Shown here one piece after another: positions 16,905 to 24,602 of a stretch of 25,608 bases of DNA. This DNA is from a virus. Position numbers and translations under genes: made by a program. The notes below the pieces were generated by a model. It saw nothing but the letters and a program-made list of their open reading frames with translations, was not told the origin of the DNA and ran no database searches. Location: positions 1 to 25,608 of IMG/VR virus record IMGVR_UViG_3300006916_000340; one strand, 5' to 3'. How positions within the stretch are numbered: the stretch's first letter is position 1; each line of letters opens with the position of its first letter.

Positions 16905-17266
16905 TATGCTGATCCTTTCGTCTTAGTGTTAAAGGTTAAGTGTATTACATTACCATCTACACCTGTTACCTCTGCCTGAACAGGCTCAGTTATATGTGTC
17001 TTTGGTAACGTGTCATTCTCGTAGTCTGTTACGTAATTACTTATGTCACTTCTTAGTACTTCATCGTACTCCATCATAGGTACAGAAGCACAAATCATTT
17101 TAGTCAAATGCATCAGCTTTGTAAAGTCTTCTCCTGTAAGTTTGTGTTTGTCATCCCACATTATACATATATCTACATCACCATTCCACTGACCATCTAC
17201 CATATGAGGACGCAATCGTATTGCAAAATCATTAGGATCAAACTCAGGTGTTATTTCTTCTGTCAT
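16904..17266 (-). CDS. Hypothetical acidic protein, function unknown
   Basis: A 120-aa acidic protein. Visible features are an N-terminal part with RLRPHMVDGQWNGDVDICIMWDD (Trp/Asp-rich strand-turn-strand), a helix GEDFTKLMHLTKMICAS, and a final strand region GNVIHLTFNTKTKG. No known motif is recognised. It is coupled on both sides, with ATGA overlap with endonuclease I and TAATG overlap with the DUF3310 gene, so it is surely translated. It probably serves DNA metabolism, but that is inferred from company only. Confidence 0.7.
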   Translation of the reverse strand: MTEEITPEFDPNDFAIRLRPHMVDGQWNGDVDICIMWDDKHKLTGEDFTKLMHLTKMICASVPMMEYDEVLRSDISNYVTDYENDTLPKTHITEPVQAEVTGVDGNVIHLTFNTKTKGSA

Positions 17267-17715
17267 ACGATTCTCCTCTTAGTTCCTGTAAAGGCTATAA
17301 ACTTTTTGTGTTTGTTCTTGCCTTTTTCTTTTAGCCATTCTTCAGGTATAACCCTGTTACTATACAGTAAGCCATACTTATAACACCATTCTCCATACGT
17401 ACTCTTCGCTCCTTTACGTAGCTTTCTTCTACTGTTTTCAAAGACAAATCTTATATCCAATTTAGGATGTTGTCTCTTAATTGCGAGATGCTTACGCCTA
17501 TCAGCAGCAGTAAACATCCCCTTAGACTCTATGATTATACCATTATCCAGTACAAAATCAGGAGTATAGGTACGGTAGGCTAGATCTTCCCACTCTATCT
17601 TAAGGCTTTCATATGTAAACTTTACTTTTAAAACCTTAAGCTCATCTGCGAGTTTCTTTTCTAAGCCTGACCTGTACCCATACTTCCTTGCATGAGAGAA
17701 CTTTGTATAGTTCAT
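17263..17715 (-). CDS. T7-type endonuclease I (Holliday-junction resolvase)
   Basis: Resolves four-way DNA junctions and branches made during replication and recombination. It may also help degrade host DNA and prepare concatemers for packaging. The 150-aa product aligns by eye with T7 gp3. Active-site residues occur in order and spacing: E19 in YRSGLEKKL, D53 in TYTPDF, E63 and K65 in IIIESKG. These are followed by DRRKHLAIKRQHPKLDIRFVF and YGEWCYKYGL, both characteristic of the family. The basic C-terminus ends in KGKNKHKK..TGTKRRIV. A GTG at 17718 is also in frame immediately before the ATG; neither start has a strong ribosome site. Overlaps the next gene by four bases. Confidence 0.92.
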   Translation of the reverse strand: MNYTKFSHARKYGYRSGLEKKLADELKVLKVKFTYESLKIEWEDLAYRTYTPDFVLDNGIIIESKGMFTAADRRKHLAIKRQHPKLDIRFVFENSRRKLRKGAKSTYGEWCYKYGLLYSNRVIPEEWLKEKGKNKHKKFIAFTGTKRRIV

Positions 17716-17721
17716 CACGTG

Positions 17722-17949
17722 TTATGAAGCTCTGCCATGCCAGAATGAAAATGCACCAGAGCCTAGTTGATTTACACCGTAGCCTAGTGTCTTTAGCTCC
17801 TCACGTATTGTAGAGTCTATATCCTTTCTAGCCTCTAATGCAGCACGTAAGGAAGCAGTACGCTTCTCTTTGTACTCACGTTTCATTTCAGATAGCTGTG
17901 CTTCAGCTTCTCTGATTGCACTTTCTAATTCTGCTAAGTCTGTGTCCAT
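17722..17949 (-). CDS. Small coiled-coil protein
   Basis: A 75-aa protein whose first ~55 residues are a charged continuous helix (MDTDLAELESAIREAEAQLSEMKREYKEKR in two overlapping heptad runs), followed by a short C-terminus (YGVNQLGSGAFSFWHGRAS). The start codon lies inside the end of the 50-aa NPDV gene in another frame, giving a 16-base overlap. No catalytic motif. Probably a small dimeric accessory protein. Real translation is supported by tight packing on both sides. Confidence 0.65.
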   Translation of the reverse strand: MDTDLAELESAIREAEAQLSEMKREYKEKRTASLRAALEARKDIDSTIREELKTLGYGVNQLGSGAFSFWHGRAS

Positions 17950-18086
17950 TCTTCTAACCCCTTTCTGTTTTCATTCTTACCATATGCATCGTAGTGATGC
18001 TTACCATTACGAAACTGTCCATTCTCTACAGCTTCCTTAACGTCTGGATTTGCCTCAAGATAACTTGCTTCAGGAAAATCAGTCAT
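17934..18086 (-). CDS. Stand-alone NPDV-repeat microprotein (50 aa)
   Basis: A 50-aa frame starting MTDFPEASYLEANPDVKEAV and ending GLEEWTQT. It is essentially a single copy of the YL..NPDV..A...GQF.....H.Y..(F/Y)G..E.R module, which also recurs in the 1109-aa virion protein (there YLANNPDVVKAISMGQF). The ATG overlaps the stop of the Cas4-like nuclease gene (ATGA), and a GGAGAG ribosome site lies just upstream. The module shared between a replication-block microprotein and a late virion protein suggests both bind the same partner, or that the units self-associate. That is inference. Similar NPDV units occur in repeats of some bacterial secreted proteins. Confidence 0.75.
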   Translation of the reverse strand: MTDFPEASYLEANPDVKEAVENGQFRNGKHHYDAYGKNENRKGLEEWTQT

Positions 18087-18949
18087 GCTTTACTCTCCTT
18101 CTCTATATGCACGTAAGAAACTATCTTAGGTTCCTTTGCACGTGACTTCAATGCTGGTAGTTCTTTCAACTCAGGCCAACAGGTTTTGCGGAAAGAACAC
18201 CAGCTACACTCACTGCCTAGTATTTTATTTCCTGTTGGTTTACCATTAAAGGTTTCATCTACTGCATCAAAACATCTCTTGAACTCATTATCATTAACAG
18301 TCTTAACTGTCTTGTTAATATGGTACATTTCTTCCATCATGTCAATGCCTTTAGCTGGTACATATTTAAAGCTACCATTTGCTTTATTAACTACCCACCA
18401 ACCACCGGGCTTAAGACCTGATGCTGTAGCGTACCCTGCAAGTTGACCCACATAACCAAACGAGTCATGTGCTTTTAACGTAGCAAAGTCTTTGAACTTA
18501 TTTCTATAGGACCAATCAGATGCAGATTTAATATCATCTACAGCCCCATCAATCTCTATATCATAAGTGCCTTTAATCTTAGTGTCTTGTTCAGGCAGGT
18601 CTAGCTCTACTGTATCAGCATCTCCATACTCTACCTTTGCTTCTGTTAATAGTCCTTTGAATACTGCCTCTACTATATCTCCTAACATCATATTCATTAC
18701 AAAGTTACTGGGTAGGGGCTGTGCTTTCTCAGGCTGGTTCTTTTGAAACCAGAGTTGGCAAGAGGGTCTGCCTATATTAGACATCCTCAAGCCGAACTCA
18801 CCACGCTTGTTGCCCCCACCAAACTGACGAGCTAGTGCATCCATGACATCCTTACCAATACGTTGTATAGTATCTTCAGATAACACAGCCTTACCATTGG
18901 CTGCATCTGTCATGTACTGCGCTAGTGCCAGTTCAGCAGGATGATTCAT
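18083..18949 (-). CDS. Cas4-like PD-(D/E)XK exonuclease with predicted 4Fe-4S cluster
   Basis: Likely a DNA exonuclease acting in recombination or host DNA breakdown. The 288-aa product has the RecB/Cas4-type nuclease core: MLGDIVEAVF (E94), GTYD (D130), DDIK (D139, K141) and a QLAGYA helix (Q169, Y173). Four cysteines match the iron-sulfur pattern of Cas4/AddB nucleases: C64 near the N-terminus, and C248, C251 and C257 in ECSWCSFRKTC, spaced C-x2-C-x5-C. Position directly after the ssDNA-binding protein gene suggests a joint role with it and the polymerase. No Cas1, Cas2 or CRISPR repeat is nearby, so it is a phage replication nuclease, not part of CRISPR adaptation. Overlaps the upstream gene's stop by one base. 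Confidence 0.85.
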   Translation of the reverse strand: MNHPAELALAQYMTDAANGKAVLSEDTIQRIGKDVMDALARQFGGGNKRGEFGLRMSNIGRPSCQLWFQKNQPEKAQPLPSNFVMNMMLGDIVEAVFKGLLTEAKVEYGDADTVELDLPEQDTKIKGTYDIEIDGAVDDIKSASDWSYRNKFKDFATLKAHDSFGYVGQLAGYATASGLKPGGWWVVNKANGSFKYVPAKGIDMMEEMYHINKTVKTVNDNEFKRCFDAVDETFNGKPTGNKILGSECSWCSFRKTCWPELKELPALKSRAKEPKIVSYVHIEKESKA

Positions 18950-19841
18950 TACGCTACTGCTTCATCTTCAAGGTCAACAAACTCATTCACTAAGTCTGTA
19001 TCATCAGCAGACATCTTACGCTTGGACTTATCATTCCATGCAGTAGCGATGTACTCATTGTAACTATCTACCCACTCCATGAAGTCAGCAAACGTAGACT
19101 GATCATCTGATGTCAGGGCAATCGTGTTGTCCATATCAACAGATACTTCAGGAATATAAAAGCTACTACCATTTGGCAATGGCTTTTCTTCTGTGCCAAC
19201 AGTAAGCACGTGTGAGATAGGTAGTAACCTCTGCTTATTAAAGGAGTTGTATGTGTCGCCTAGTATCTTAAAGGCATCACGATTATCTATCTCCCATATG
19301 AAAGGTGTAGTGCCTACCTTAGTTTCTGCACCTGACTCATCTACAGGATCAACTAGATCGGCTAAACCAAACACAACACGTGTGCGCTTGATCTGTCTGA
19401 TCAGATCCTGTTGTGCAGTAGGCAGTGCCTTGAAGTCTTTGATCCAACCACTAGGCTTACCACAGTTGAACCCACCATCGTTGTCTTTGAGATCGACATA
19501 CAAGGACTCACCCATGACAGTCTTGACAAAGCGATTAGGAATGTACCTGAACCTTTAATAAAACGCTTGTACATAAAGCGTTGTAAGAATGTACGTATCT
19601 TAATCTGTGGTGCGTACACAGTGCTACTGTCTGGTACTTCTAACTTGAAGTGCCCACCTGACACCACCTCCATGTTTACCTTCTTACCTTTCAGTTCAGT
19701 CTCACCCATAATAGCTGAATGAGAGATACGTAGTCTAGCTAGATTGCTAGTCTGCTTACCCTTGTTACCAGCATCTGCTGTGATGCCCATTGCTTTAGCC
19801 ATTTCGTCATAGTTGTTTGTATCTACAGTTGTTATCGACAT
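18949..19841 (-). pseudogene. Putative single-stranded DNA-binding protein, split by a -1 frameshift
   Basis: Two frames on the same strand read as one ~297-aa protein. The first (from ATG 19841, AGGAG upstream) is coherent to about residue 99 (FMYKRFIKGSG, near 19545). It then turns into unrelated sequence that runs to 19401. The second frame opens just after a TAA at about 19555 and continues YIPNRFVKTVMGESLYVDL to the stop at 18949. Joining GSG to YIPNRF needs one extra base; restoring a T in GGT-ACA to give GGTTAC does it. The C-terminus is acidic (NEFVDLEDEAVA), as in phage ssDNA-binding proteins that contact polymerase and helicase. Place between polymerase and nuclease supports that role. 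No slippery heptamer is present. A sequencing or assembly error is as likely as a real mutation. Confidence 0.7.
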
Positions 19842-19884
19842 GTGTTATTCTCCTCACATAGTTTTTCAAAAGAGCATAGTTATA

Positions 19885-21927
19885 CTACGCAACGTCCTTA
19901 ATGTCAAGCCAATTATTACCTATTTTAGATTCTAATAATAAAGGTACATTAATATCAACACCTAGATGTTGTTTAATACATGTATCTAAATTAGTATTGC
20001 AATCTTCGATAGCTGTTAAGACTTGTTCTTCTTCGTCTGGATGTACATCAATAACAATACTATCGTGTACTGTATTGACAACGCAAGACTTATTACACTT
20101 GAGTAATGTCTCTATCCATAGTAATGCTACAGGTACAATGTCTGCTGTAGCAAATGATTGCACAGGATAGTTCTTGATCTGTGTAAAGTAACTGATCCTA
20201 CCACGTGCATTTCTTTGTACATCAGGAAAGGAAAACTCCCTGCCTGATGGTGTTGTAATCTTGCCTGTGTTAAGTGCTTCTTTGGCAAGAGTGTCATGCC
20301 AGTTAGCAATACCCTTGTACTTCTCATTGAAGTGGGTGTAGTAGGTAGCCTCTGCTTTAGATCTACCATATCCACTAGCCCCATATAGAGGAGCAAAGGT
20401 ATGTGCTTTGGCATCTTGTCTGGACATAACCTGTCCAGCATCTGTGATGATCTTGGCTGTGTAGGAATGCACATCAAAACCATCTGTTACTTCCCTGATA
20501 GCTACAGGATCTTGAGATAGGTACGCAGCTACACGAAACTCTAGCTGTGCAAAGTCAGCTTCAAGTATCTTGCCTCCATTGAACCTCGATACGAATACAC
20601 GCTTGACAGGGAACGTACCTCCACGTGGCATGTTCTGCATGTTAGGCTCTTTCCCACTTAGCCTACCAGTAGATGTCATGTGTTGGTTTAGTCTTACGTG
20701 TAACTTACCATCAGCTTTCACATTGTTAGCTATCCCACCAACGAATGAGGATAGATAAGTATCCAATGCAGATAGCCTTTGTACCTTCTCAAGAAACTCT
20801 AGTGCATCAGTCATGCCTTTAGTTCTCGCTGAGTTTGCTAGTAGCTCTAGGTTCTTTCTGTTAGTAGAGAACCCATTAGCTGTAGCCCACTTAGCATTGG
20901 GAGCATTAAACTTTAAACCACCAACAATACTAGTAGGAATAACATGATACCCATTGCCATCGCACGAGTTACACTTTGACAGTTTGGCGTATGGTGTTCC
21001 ATCCTTTTTCTCCTTTCTTATTTTACCTGACCCATAGCAATCGACACACCGCTTTACATGTGACTTGTACACTATGTCAGTTTCTTCCCTGACCAGTTGT
21101 TTGAAAGCAGTCTGCCCCATATACGGATCGAACTTATTTATCCAGACTGTTTTATCTACAGGCTTACGACTGTATATCAGAGTGGATAGTTGCTCTGGAC
21201 TGCTTAAGTTTAATGGTACATCTCCCATTAATTCCCTTACTTTAGTTTCTAAGTATGATAGTACCTCCTTTCTTTCTTCTTCAAATGCAATACGTACACC
21301 TTCCAGTGCAGTAATGTCTACGTTAAAACCTCTCGTATAGATCTTAGCTAGTGCAATAACCATCTGATTAGTTAGCTGCACTACATTGTGCATACCACTA
21401 GCATCTGTACCTACTAGCTTGATACGCAATTCATGTGCCAGTTGTTGTGTTGCATGTAGGTCAGCACTTAGATACTCAGCTAACTCAGCATGTGGTACAT
21501 CACGTACTGATACACCCTGCTTGAGATAAGCCTTGAGTGTGTCCTGCTTCTTAGTGTCCAGATCGTAGCGTTGTGCACATGCTTCCAATGACAGGGGTTG
21601 CTTGACACCACGTAGTATCAGGTACTCCATCATCATTGTGTCAAACACTGATCCATTGTAGGTAAAGCCTGACTCCCATAACCACACTAAGTCATGGCCT
21701 ATGTTGTGACCAATCAGTACAGTAGCCTGATCTAACTTGCTCTGTACAATAGCATGACCATTAGGAGTAGCCTCTACTTCACTGTGATCAAACGTAACGA
21801 TGTCTTCATTGCCATGATCATCGAGCATACCCACCATAACTAATGTGTTCTCTGGCTCGAAAGGATCTAGCTGTAGCTTACCTTCACGTTTGATTACTGT
21901 GTTTTCTACATCAAGAGTCAGTTTCAC
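19885..21927 (-). CDS. polA: Family-A DNA polymerase with DnaJ-like zinc-finger insert
   Basis: The replicative polymerase (680 aa). Residues 1-~180 form a 3'-5' proofreading exonuclease: D6-x-E8, D79 in GHNIGHD, and Y152-x3-D156. Residues ~290-330 carry two CxxCxGxG units (C294/C297 and C319/C322), the DnaJ central-domain zinc-binding type. This insert is known from HMO-2011-type marine podoviruses and absent from T7 polymerase. The polymerase domain follows: motif A D458 in LEADFAQLEF, motif B R503/K507/F511/Y515 in RQDAKAHTFAPLYG, motif C H621-D622 in VHDS. Phe at the 762-equivalent position is the ancestral Pol I-like state. All catalytic residues are present. Start overlaps the upstream oxygenase-like gene by 17 bases. 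Works with the helicase and primase encoded just upstream. Confidence 0.96.
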   Translation of the reverse strand: MKLTLDVENTVIKREGKLQLDPFEPENTLVMVGMLDDHGNEDIVTFDHSEVEATPNGHAIVQSKLDQATVLIGHNIGHDLVWLWESGFTYNGSVFDTMMMEYLILRGVKQPLSLEACAQRYDLDTKKQDTLKAYLKQGVSVRDVPHAELAEYLSADLHATQQLAHELRIKLVGTDASGMHNVVQLTNQMVIALAKIYTRGFNVDITALEGVRIAFEEERKEVLSYLETKVRELMGDVPLNLSSPEQLSTLIYSRKPVDKTVWINKFDPYMGQTAFKQLVREETDIVYKSHVKRCVDCYGSGKIRKEKKDGTPYAKLSKCNSCDGNGYHVIPTSIVGGLKFNAPNAKWATANGFSTNRKNLELLANSARTKGMTDALEFLEKVQRLSALDTYLSSFVGGIANNVKADGKLHVRLNQHMTSTGRLSGKEPNMQNMPRGGTFPVKRVFVSRFNGGKILEADFAQLEFRVAAYLSQDPVAIREVTDGFDVHSYTAKIITDAGQVMSRQDAKAHTFAPLYGASGYGRSKAEATYYTHFNEKYKGIANWHDTLAKEALNTGKITTPSGREFSFPDVQRNARGRISYFTQIKNYPVQSFATADIVPVALLWIETLLKCNKSCVVNTVHDSIVIDVHPDEEEQVLTAIEDCNTNLDTCIKQHLGVDINVPLLLESKIGNNWLDIKDVA

Positions 21928-22597
21928 TTTTCTCTCCTTTAGGAATTTCTACGAAGTTAAAGTTAGAACTAAACGATCTGCGCTCACCTTTAGTATAGAA
22001 AGGATACACACAATGGAACAACTCACTAGGAAATACATAGAAGTCTCCAACTTGTGGTCTTACCATAAAGTTTGTAGCACTGTAGCTACCTGCACTACCA
22101 GATATAAATTGTATGTGTCCATGAGAAGGATGATGATCTTTGTAGTCCTCTTCCCATTCTTTCTCGATACCTTCAGGTAGTTTCAGATACCCAACACAGG
22201 ACATACGACATCCTGTATGTAGGTGTACTGGATTGTACTCAGTCTCAAACTGCCTGACTAACCAGCCAGATACGAACTGCATACTGTACTCAAAGTTATC
22301 TGTATTCAATCTGTTTCTACCATATGAGTTTCGTATAGTAGCTGTCTGATTATACCTACCTATAAAGTCTTTGACTTCATTCAAGAACAAGTCTCTCATT
22401 GCTTCATTGAAGTGTAGCTCCTGACCTACCTTACCTACCAGATTATCTGAGTAGTCCTGTAGATCAGGTTCTTCTTCATAGAAACTATTCATGTTCTTTA
22501 CAAACTCAGGACTTAGTTTCTTGTAGCCCATGACAGGGCCAAATGGAAAGAAGATCTGCTCATCTGCATCCTTCTTAGGTGTGAATATATTAACCAT
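21911..22597 (-). CDS. Putative 2OG-Fe(II) oxygenase-like protein
   Basis: A 228-aa protein resembling the phage 2OG-Fe(II) oxygenase families found in marine viruses. A histidine pair H125-L-H127 (YNPVHLHTG) is followed by YLKLPEG, then GDFYVFPSELFHCVYPF with H195, and ERRSFSSNFNF with R206/R207. These would be the metal and 2-oxoglutarate ligands on a jelly-roll core. The usual second ligand of HxD is occupied by His, so metal binding is likely but chemistry uncertain. Substrate unknown; DNA base or protein hydroxylation are possibilities. A very strong AAGGAGG ribosome site precedes the ATG. Lodged between helicase and polymerase, so it is expressed with replication. Confidence 0.75.
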   Translation of the reverse strand: MVNIFTPKKDADEQIFFPFGPVMGYKKLSPEFVKNMNSFYEEEPDLQDYSDNLVGKVGQELHFNEAMRDLFLNEVKDFIGRYNQTATIRNSYGRNRLNTDNFEYSMQFVSGWLVRQFETEYNPVHLHTGCRMSCVGYLKLPEGIEKEWEEDYKDHHPSHGHIQFISGSAGSYSATNFMVRPQVGDFYVFPSELFHCVYPFYTKGERRSFSSNFNFVEIPKGEKSETDS

Positions 22598-22612
22598 GTT
22601 TAACCTCCTTAT
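22598..22612 (-). promoter_or_regulatory. Strong Shine-Dalgarno before the oxygenase-like gene
   Basis: On the minus strand the sequence ATAAGGAGGTTAAACATG places a full anti-16S match five or six bases before the start of the 2OG-oxygenase-like gene, overlapping the helicase stop region. It is the clearest ribosome site in the replication block and implies high translation of this protein. Confidence 0.8.
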
Positions 22613-23832
22613 GCTGAAAACAATGCTGTCTTATAATCAAACTCACAAGTTACCATACCATGCCAACCTGTCAACTTGTTTTTCGCAATGTTGATATGTC
22701 TCTGTGTGTCTTCCTCAGTCTGGTTCTCTGTTGGTGGGTTCCTTGCAATCAGGAGCATGAGGTCAGCTTCAGCTGCCTTGCCTGTCTTAGAACCTTCCAT
22801 CATAGATTGATTGAGTACTACTCTACCTTCAGCTTCAGCAGATAACTGTGACATATAGAACACAGCGCACTCCTGTTGCTTTGCTATCTGTCTAGCGTAC
22901 ATGACATTCTGTTTGAGTGTCTCATGTATACTGGCAGAGTTAGCTGTGGATGTAAACTTGTCACCCATATCTAGCATGATGATGTCAGGCTTGTAGTATT
23001 TACATACTGACTCCACCCATGCCATGTCTTTCTCTGTGCTGTCCTTGAACTTGAGGTGACGAGACTTGGATCTGTACGTAGCTAGATGCCTAGCCTTATC
23101 CTTACGTATGCCTACTGAGTCTGTACCTACTGCACATGTCAGATACCTGTGGCCTACACGAGTAGGTGTTTCTTCATTACAGAGTACAATAACTTTAGCA
23201 CCCTGATCTGCGAAACCATCTGGCCCCATAACCAAGCTGGCATGGAAGCTAGTCTTACCTGTGTTGGACCTAGCACCTATTTCAATAAGCTGACCTGCAT
23301 TCACGCCCGGAACCTTACGTGCAAGGCTAGGTATGTTGAAGGTCCACTTGCTTTGTAAGTCACCCTCGTCAAGTATCCTGTCCATGTTCATGTCTTCCCA
23401 CTGTACCTGTAACTTAGGTATGAAGTCATCACCATGTACCTCAAGTAGATTACGTAGTGGCTGTAGACTTTTGAGTGATCCATTAACAAAGTCGAAACCT
23501 AAGTTGGCAACCTCTTCACCAATCACCTGCTGAAATAACTTAGACAGTACCTCTTGTGCTATGTCCTTACCCATAGGCTGTTGTGTTTTAATCTGACCAA
23601 ACAAAGCAGAGTACTGTTGCTTCTGTGCTGTAGTCAGTGTTGGATTATCCGATAAAAAAAGTGCCTCAACTTCATCTGGTGAGACACTGCGATCATAGTC
23701 ATCCATTGCTTTATCTATTACACGTTTAACTTTCTGTATGTCCTTGCTGAATAGTTTCATAGGGCAACGTGAACCCCTGTGTTCCTCGTAGAATTGTTTC
23801 TCCATAAGGCTTCGTATAAGTGAAAGTTCCAT
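22609..23832 (-). CDS. DnaB-like replicative helicase (RecA-fold ATPase)
   Basis: Unwinds duplex DNA ahead of the polymerase, probably as a hexameric ring. The 407-aa product has a helical N-terminal part (residues 1-~160), then the RecA-type core: Walker A GARSNTGKTS (G186-K193-T194), catalytic Glu in CNEE (E220), Walker B IIMLDMGD (D288), and a late RHINIAKNKLTGW loop of the DnaB/T7 gp4 type. A sensor-like YMSQLSAE segment also matches DnaB-family proteins. Primase is a separate gene immediately upstream, unlike the fused T7 gp4. Ribosome site AAGGATG lies before the ATG. The N-terminal part may bind the primase. Confidence 0.9.
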   Translation of the reverse strand: MELSLIRSLMEKQFYEEHRGSRCPMKLFSKDIQKVKRVIDKAMDDYDRSVSPDEVEALFLSDNPTLTTAQKQQYSALFGQIKTQQPMGKDIAQEVLSKLFQQVIGEEVANLGFDFVNGSLKSLQPLRNLLEVHGDDFIPKLQVQWEDMNMDRILDEGDLQSKWTFNIPSLARKVPGVNAGQLIEIGARSNTGKTSFHASLVMGPDGFADQGAKVIVLCNEETPTRVGHRYLTCAVGTDSVGIRKDKARHLATYRSKSRHLKFKDSTEKDMAWVESVCKYYKPDIIMLDMGDKFTSTANSASIHETLKQNVMYARQIAKQQECAVFYMSQLSAEAEGRVVLNQSMMEGSKTGKAAEADLMLLIARNPPTENQTEEDTQRHINIAKNKLTGWHGMVTCEFDYKTALFSA

Positions 23833-23843
23833 AGCTCATCCTT

Positions 23844-24602
23844 TCATAGTTCATTAAGAGCGTCCATATCTTTCTTGTGTCTATACTTTATATCGTCCTG
23901 TAGACGTAGGACTTTTACATTATTAACTACACTTCGTAACTCCTTTGCTATTGTTAATGTTTTCTTTGATGCATCAGGATCTAATGCTACTACTGCTGTA
24001 GAGAACTGCGCTAGGTATTGCCTCTGTTCGTTGGACATGGAGGTTCCCATTAAAGCTACCCCTGTATGTCGATCTCCTCCAACAACTGCTGCACTAACGC
24101 AATCCTCTACAACAACAGCTACCTTACCACAACCATGTACATAAGGCAACCCACTATTTCCATATCGCTTCCACTTAGGTATCCGCTTACCCAATGCCCT
24201 GCCAGTAGCGTCAACTGTAATACCATTATGTACTACAGGAAACACAACACGATGCTCACGTATGTCATACATCAGACCATGCTTTGCTACATCAAGACCC
24301 CACTCACTTGCATACTCATAGACAGGGGCATCAGTAGGTACAGGCACTGGCACTACGTACATAGGCATATCAAAGCTGGTGTCCTTTACCTTTACTACTT
24401 TGTTTAGCTTATCCTGTATAGCAGTAGCAGACATGCTTACCCTGTTAGCACCACTGATACTACATCCTGCCTTGTAACAGTTCCATAGTAGCTGTCCATT
24501 TAGATTGGACACAGTGAATGTCCTACGTCCTTTGCATTCAGGACAATCCATACGTACAGAACTACCATCAGTGATGTCTAAGCCTGTGAGATATTCAAGC
24601 AT
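23844..24602 (-). CDS. Compact DNA primase (zinc finger plus Toprim)
   Basis: Makes RNA primers for the polymerase. The N-terminal zinc ribbon has four cysteines (C20, C23, C42, C47 in CPEC...NCYKAGC). The Toprim core follows at residues ~160-215: VVVEDCVSA gives E166, and ALDPDAS gives D208 and D210. Between them, residues ~90-155 contain EHRVVFPVVHNG and GRALGKRIPKWKRYG, the expected nucleotide- and template-binding part. At 252 aa it is about the size of the T7 gp4 primase region and has no helicase domain; the helicase follows as the next gene. The start overlaps the HNH gene's stop by eight bases. Confidence 0.9.
   Translation of the reverse strand: MLEYLTGLDITDGSSVRMDCPECKGRRTFTVSNLNGQLLWNCYKAGCSISGANRVSMSATAIQDKLNKVVKVKDTSFDMPMYVVPVPVPTDAPVYEYASEWGLDVAKHGLMYDIREHRVVFPVVHNGITVDATGRALGKRIPKWKRYGNSGLPYVHGCGKVAVVVEDCVSAAVVGGDRHTGVALMGTSMSNEQRQYLAQFSTAVVALDPDASKKTLTIAKELRSVVNNVKVLRLQDDIKYRHKKDMDALNEL

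Noticed and set aside
18083-18949. Part of a CRISPR-Cas locus
   Set aside because: The protein is Cas4-like, but there are no cas1/cas2 genes or repeats, and all neighbours are phage replication genes.
19401-19544. C-terminal 47 residues of the 146-aa minus-strand frame as a genuine protein end
   Set aside because: They overlap the second SSB frame, change character sharply after GSG, and look like out-of-frame translation beyond a lost base.
19530-19560. Programmed -1 ribosomal frameshift in the SSB gene
   Set aside because: No slippery heptamer occurs in the zero frame near the junction, and no obvious downstream stem-loop was found by eye. A one-base loss is simpler.
19842-19884. Promoter between polymerase and SSB genes
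   Set aside because: The 43-base gap is AT-rich and has a good ribosome site, but no recognisable -35/-10 pair or phage promoter consensus that repeats elsewhere in the window.
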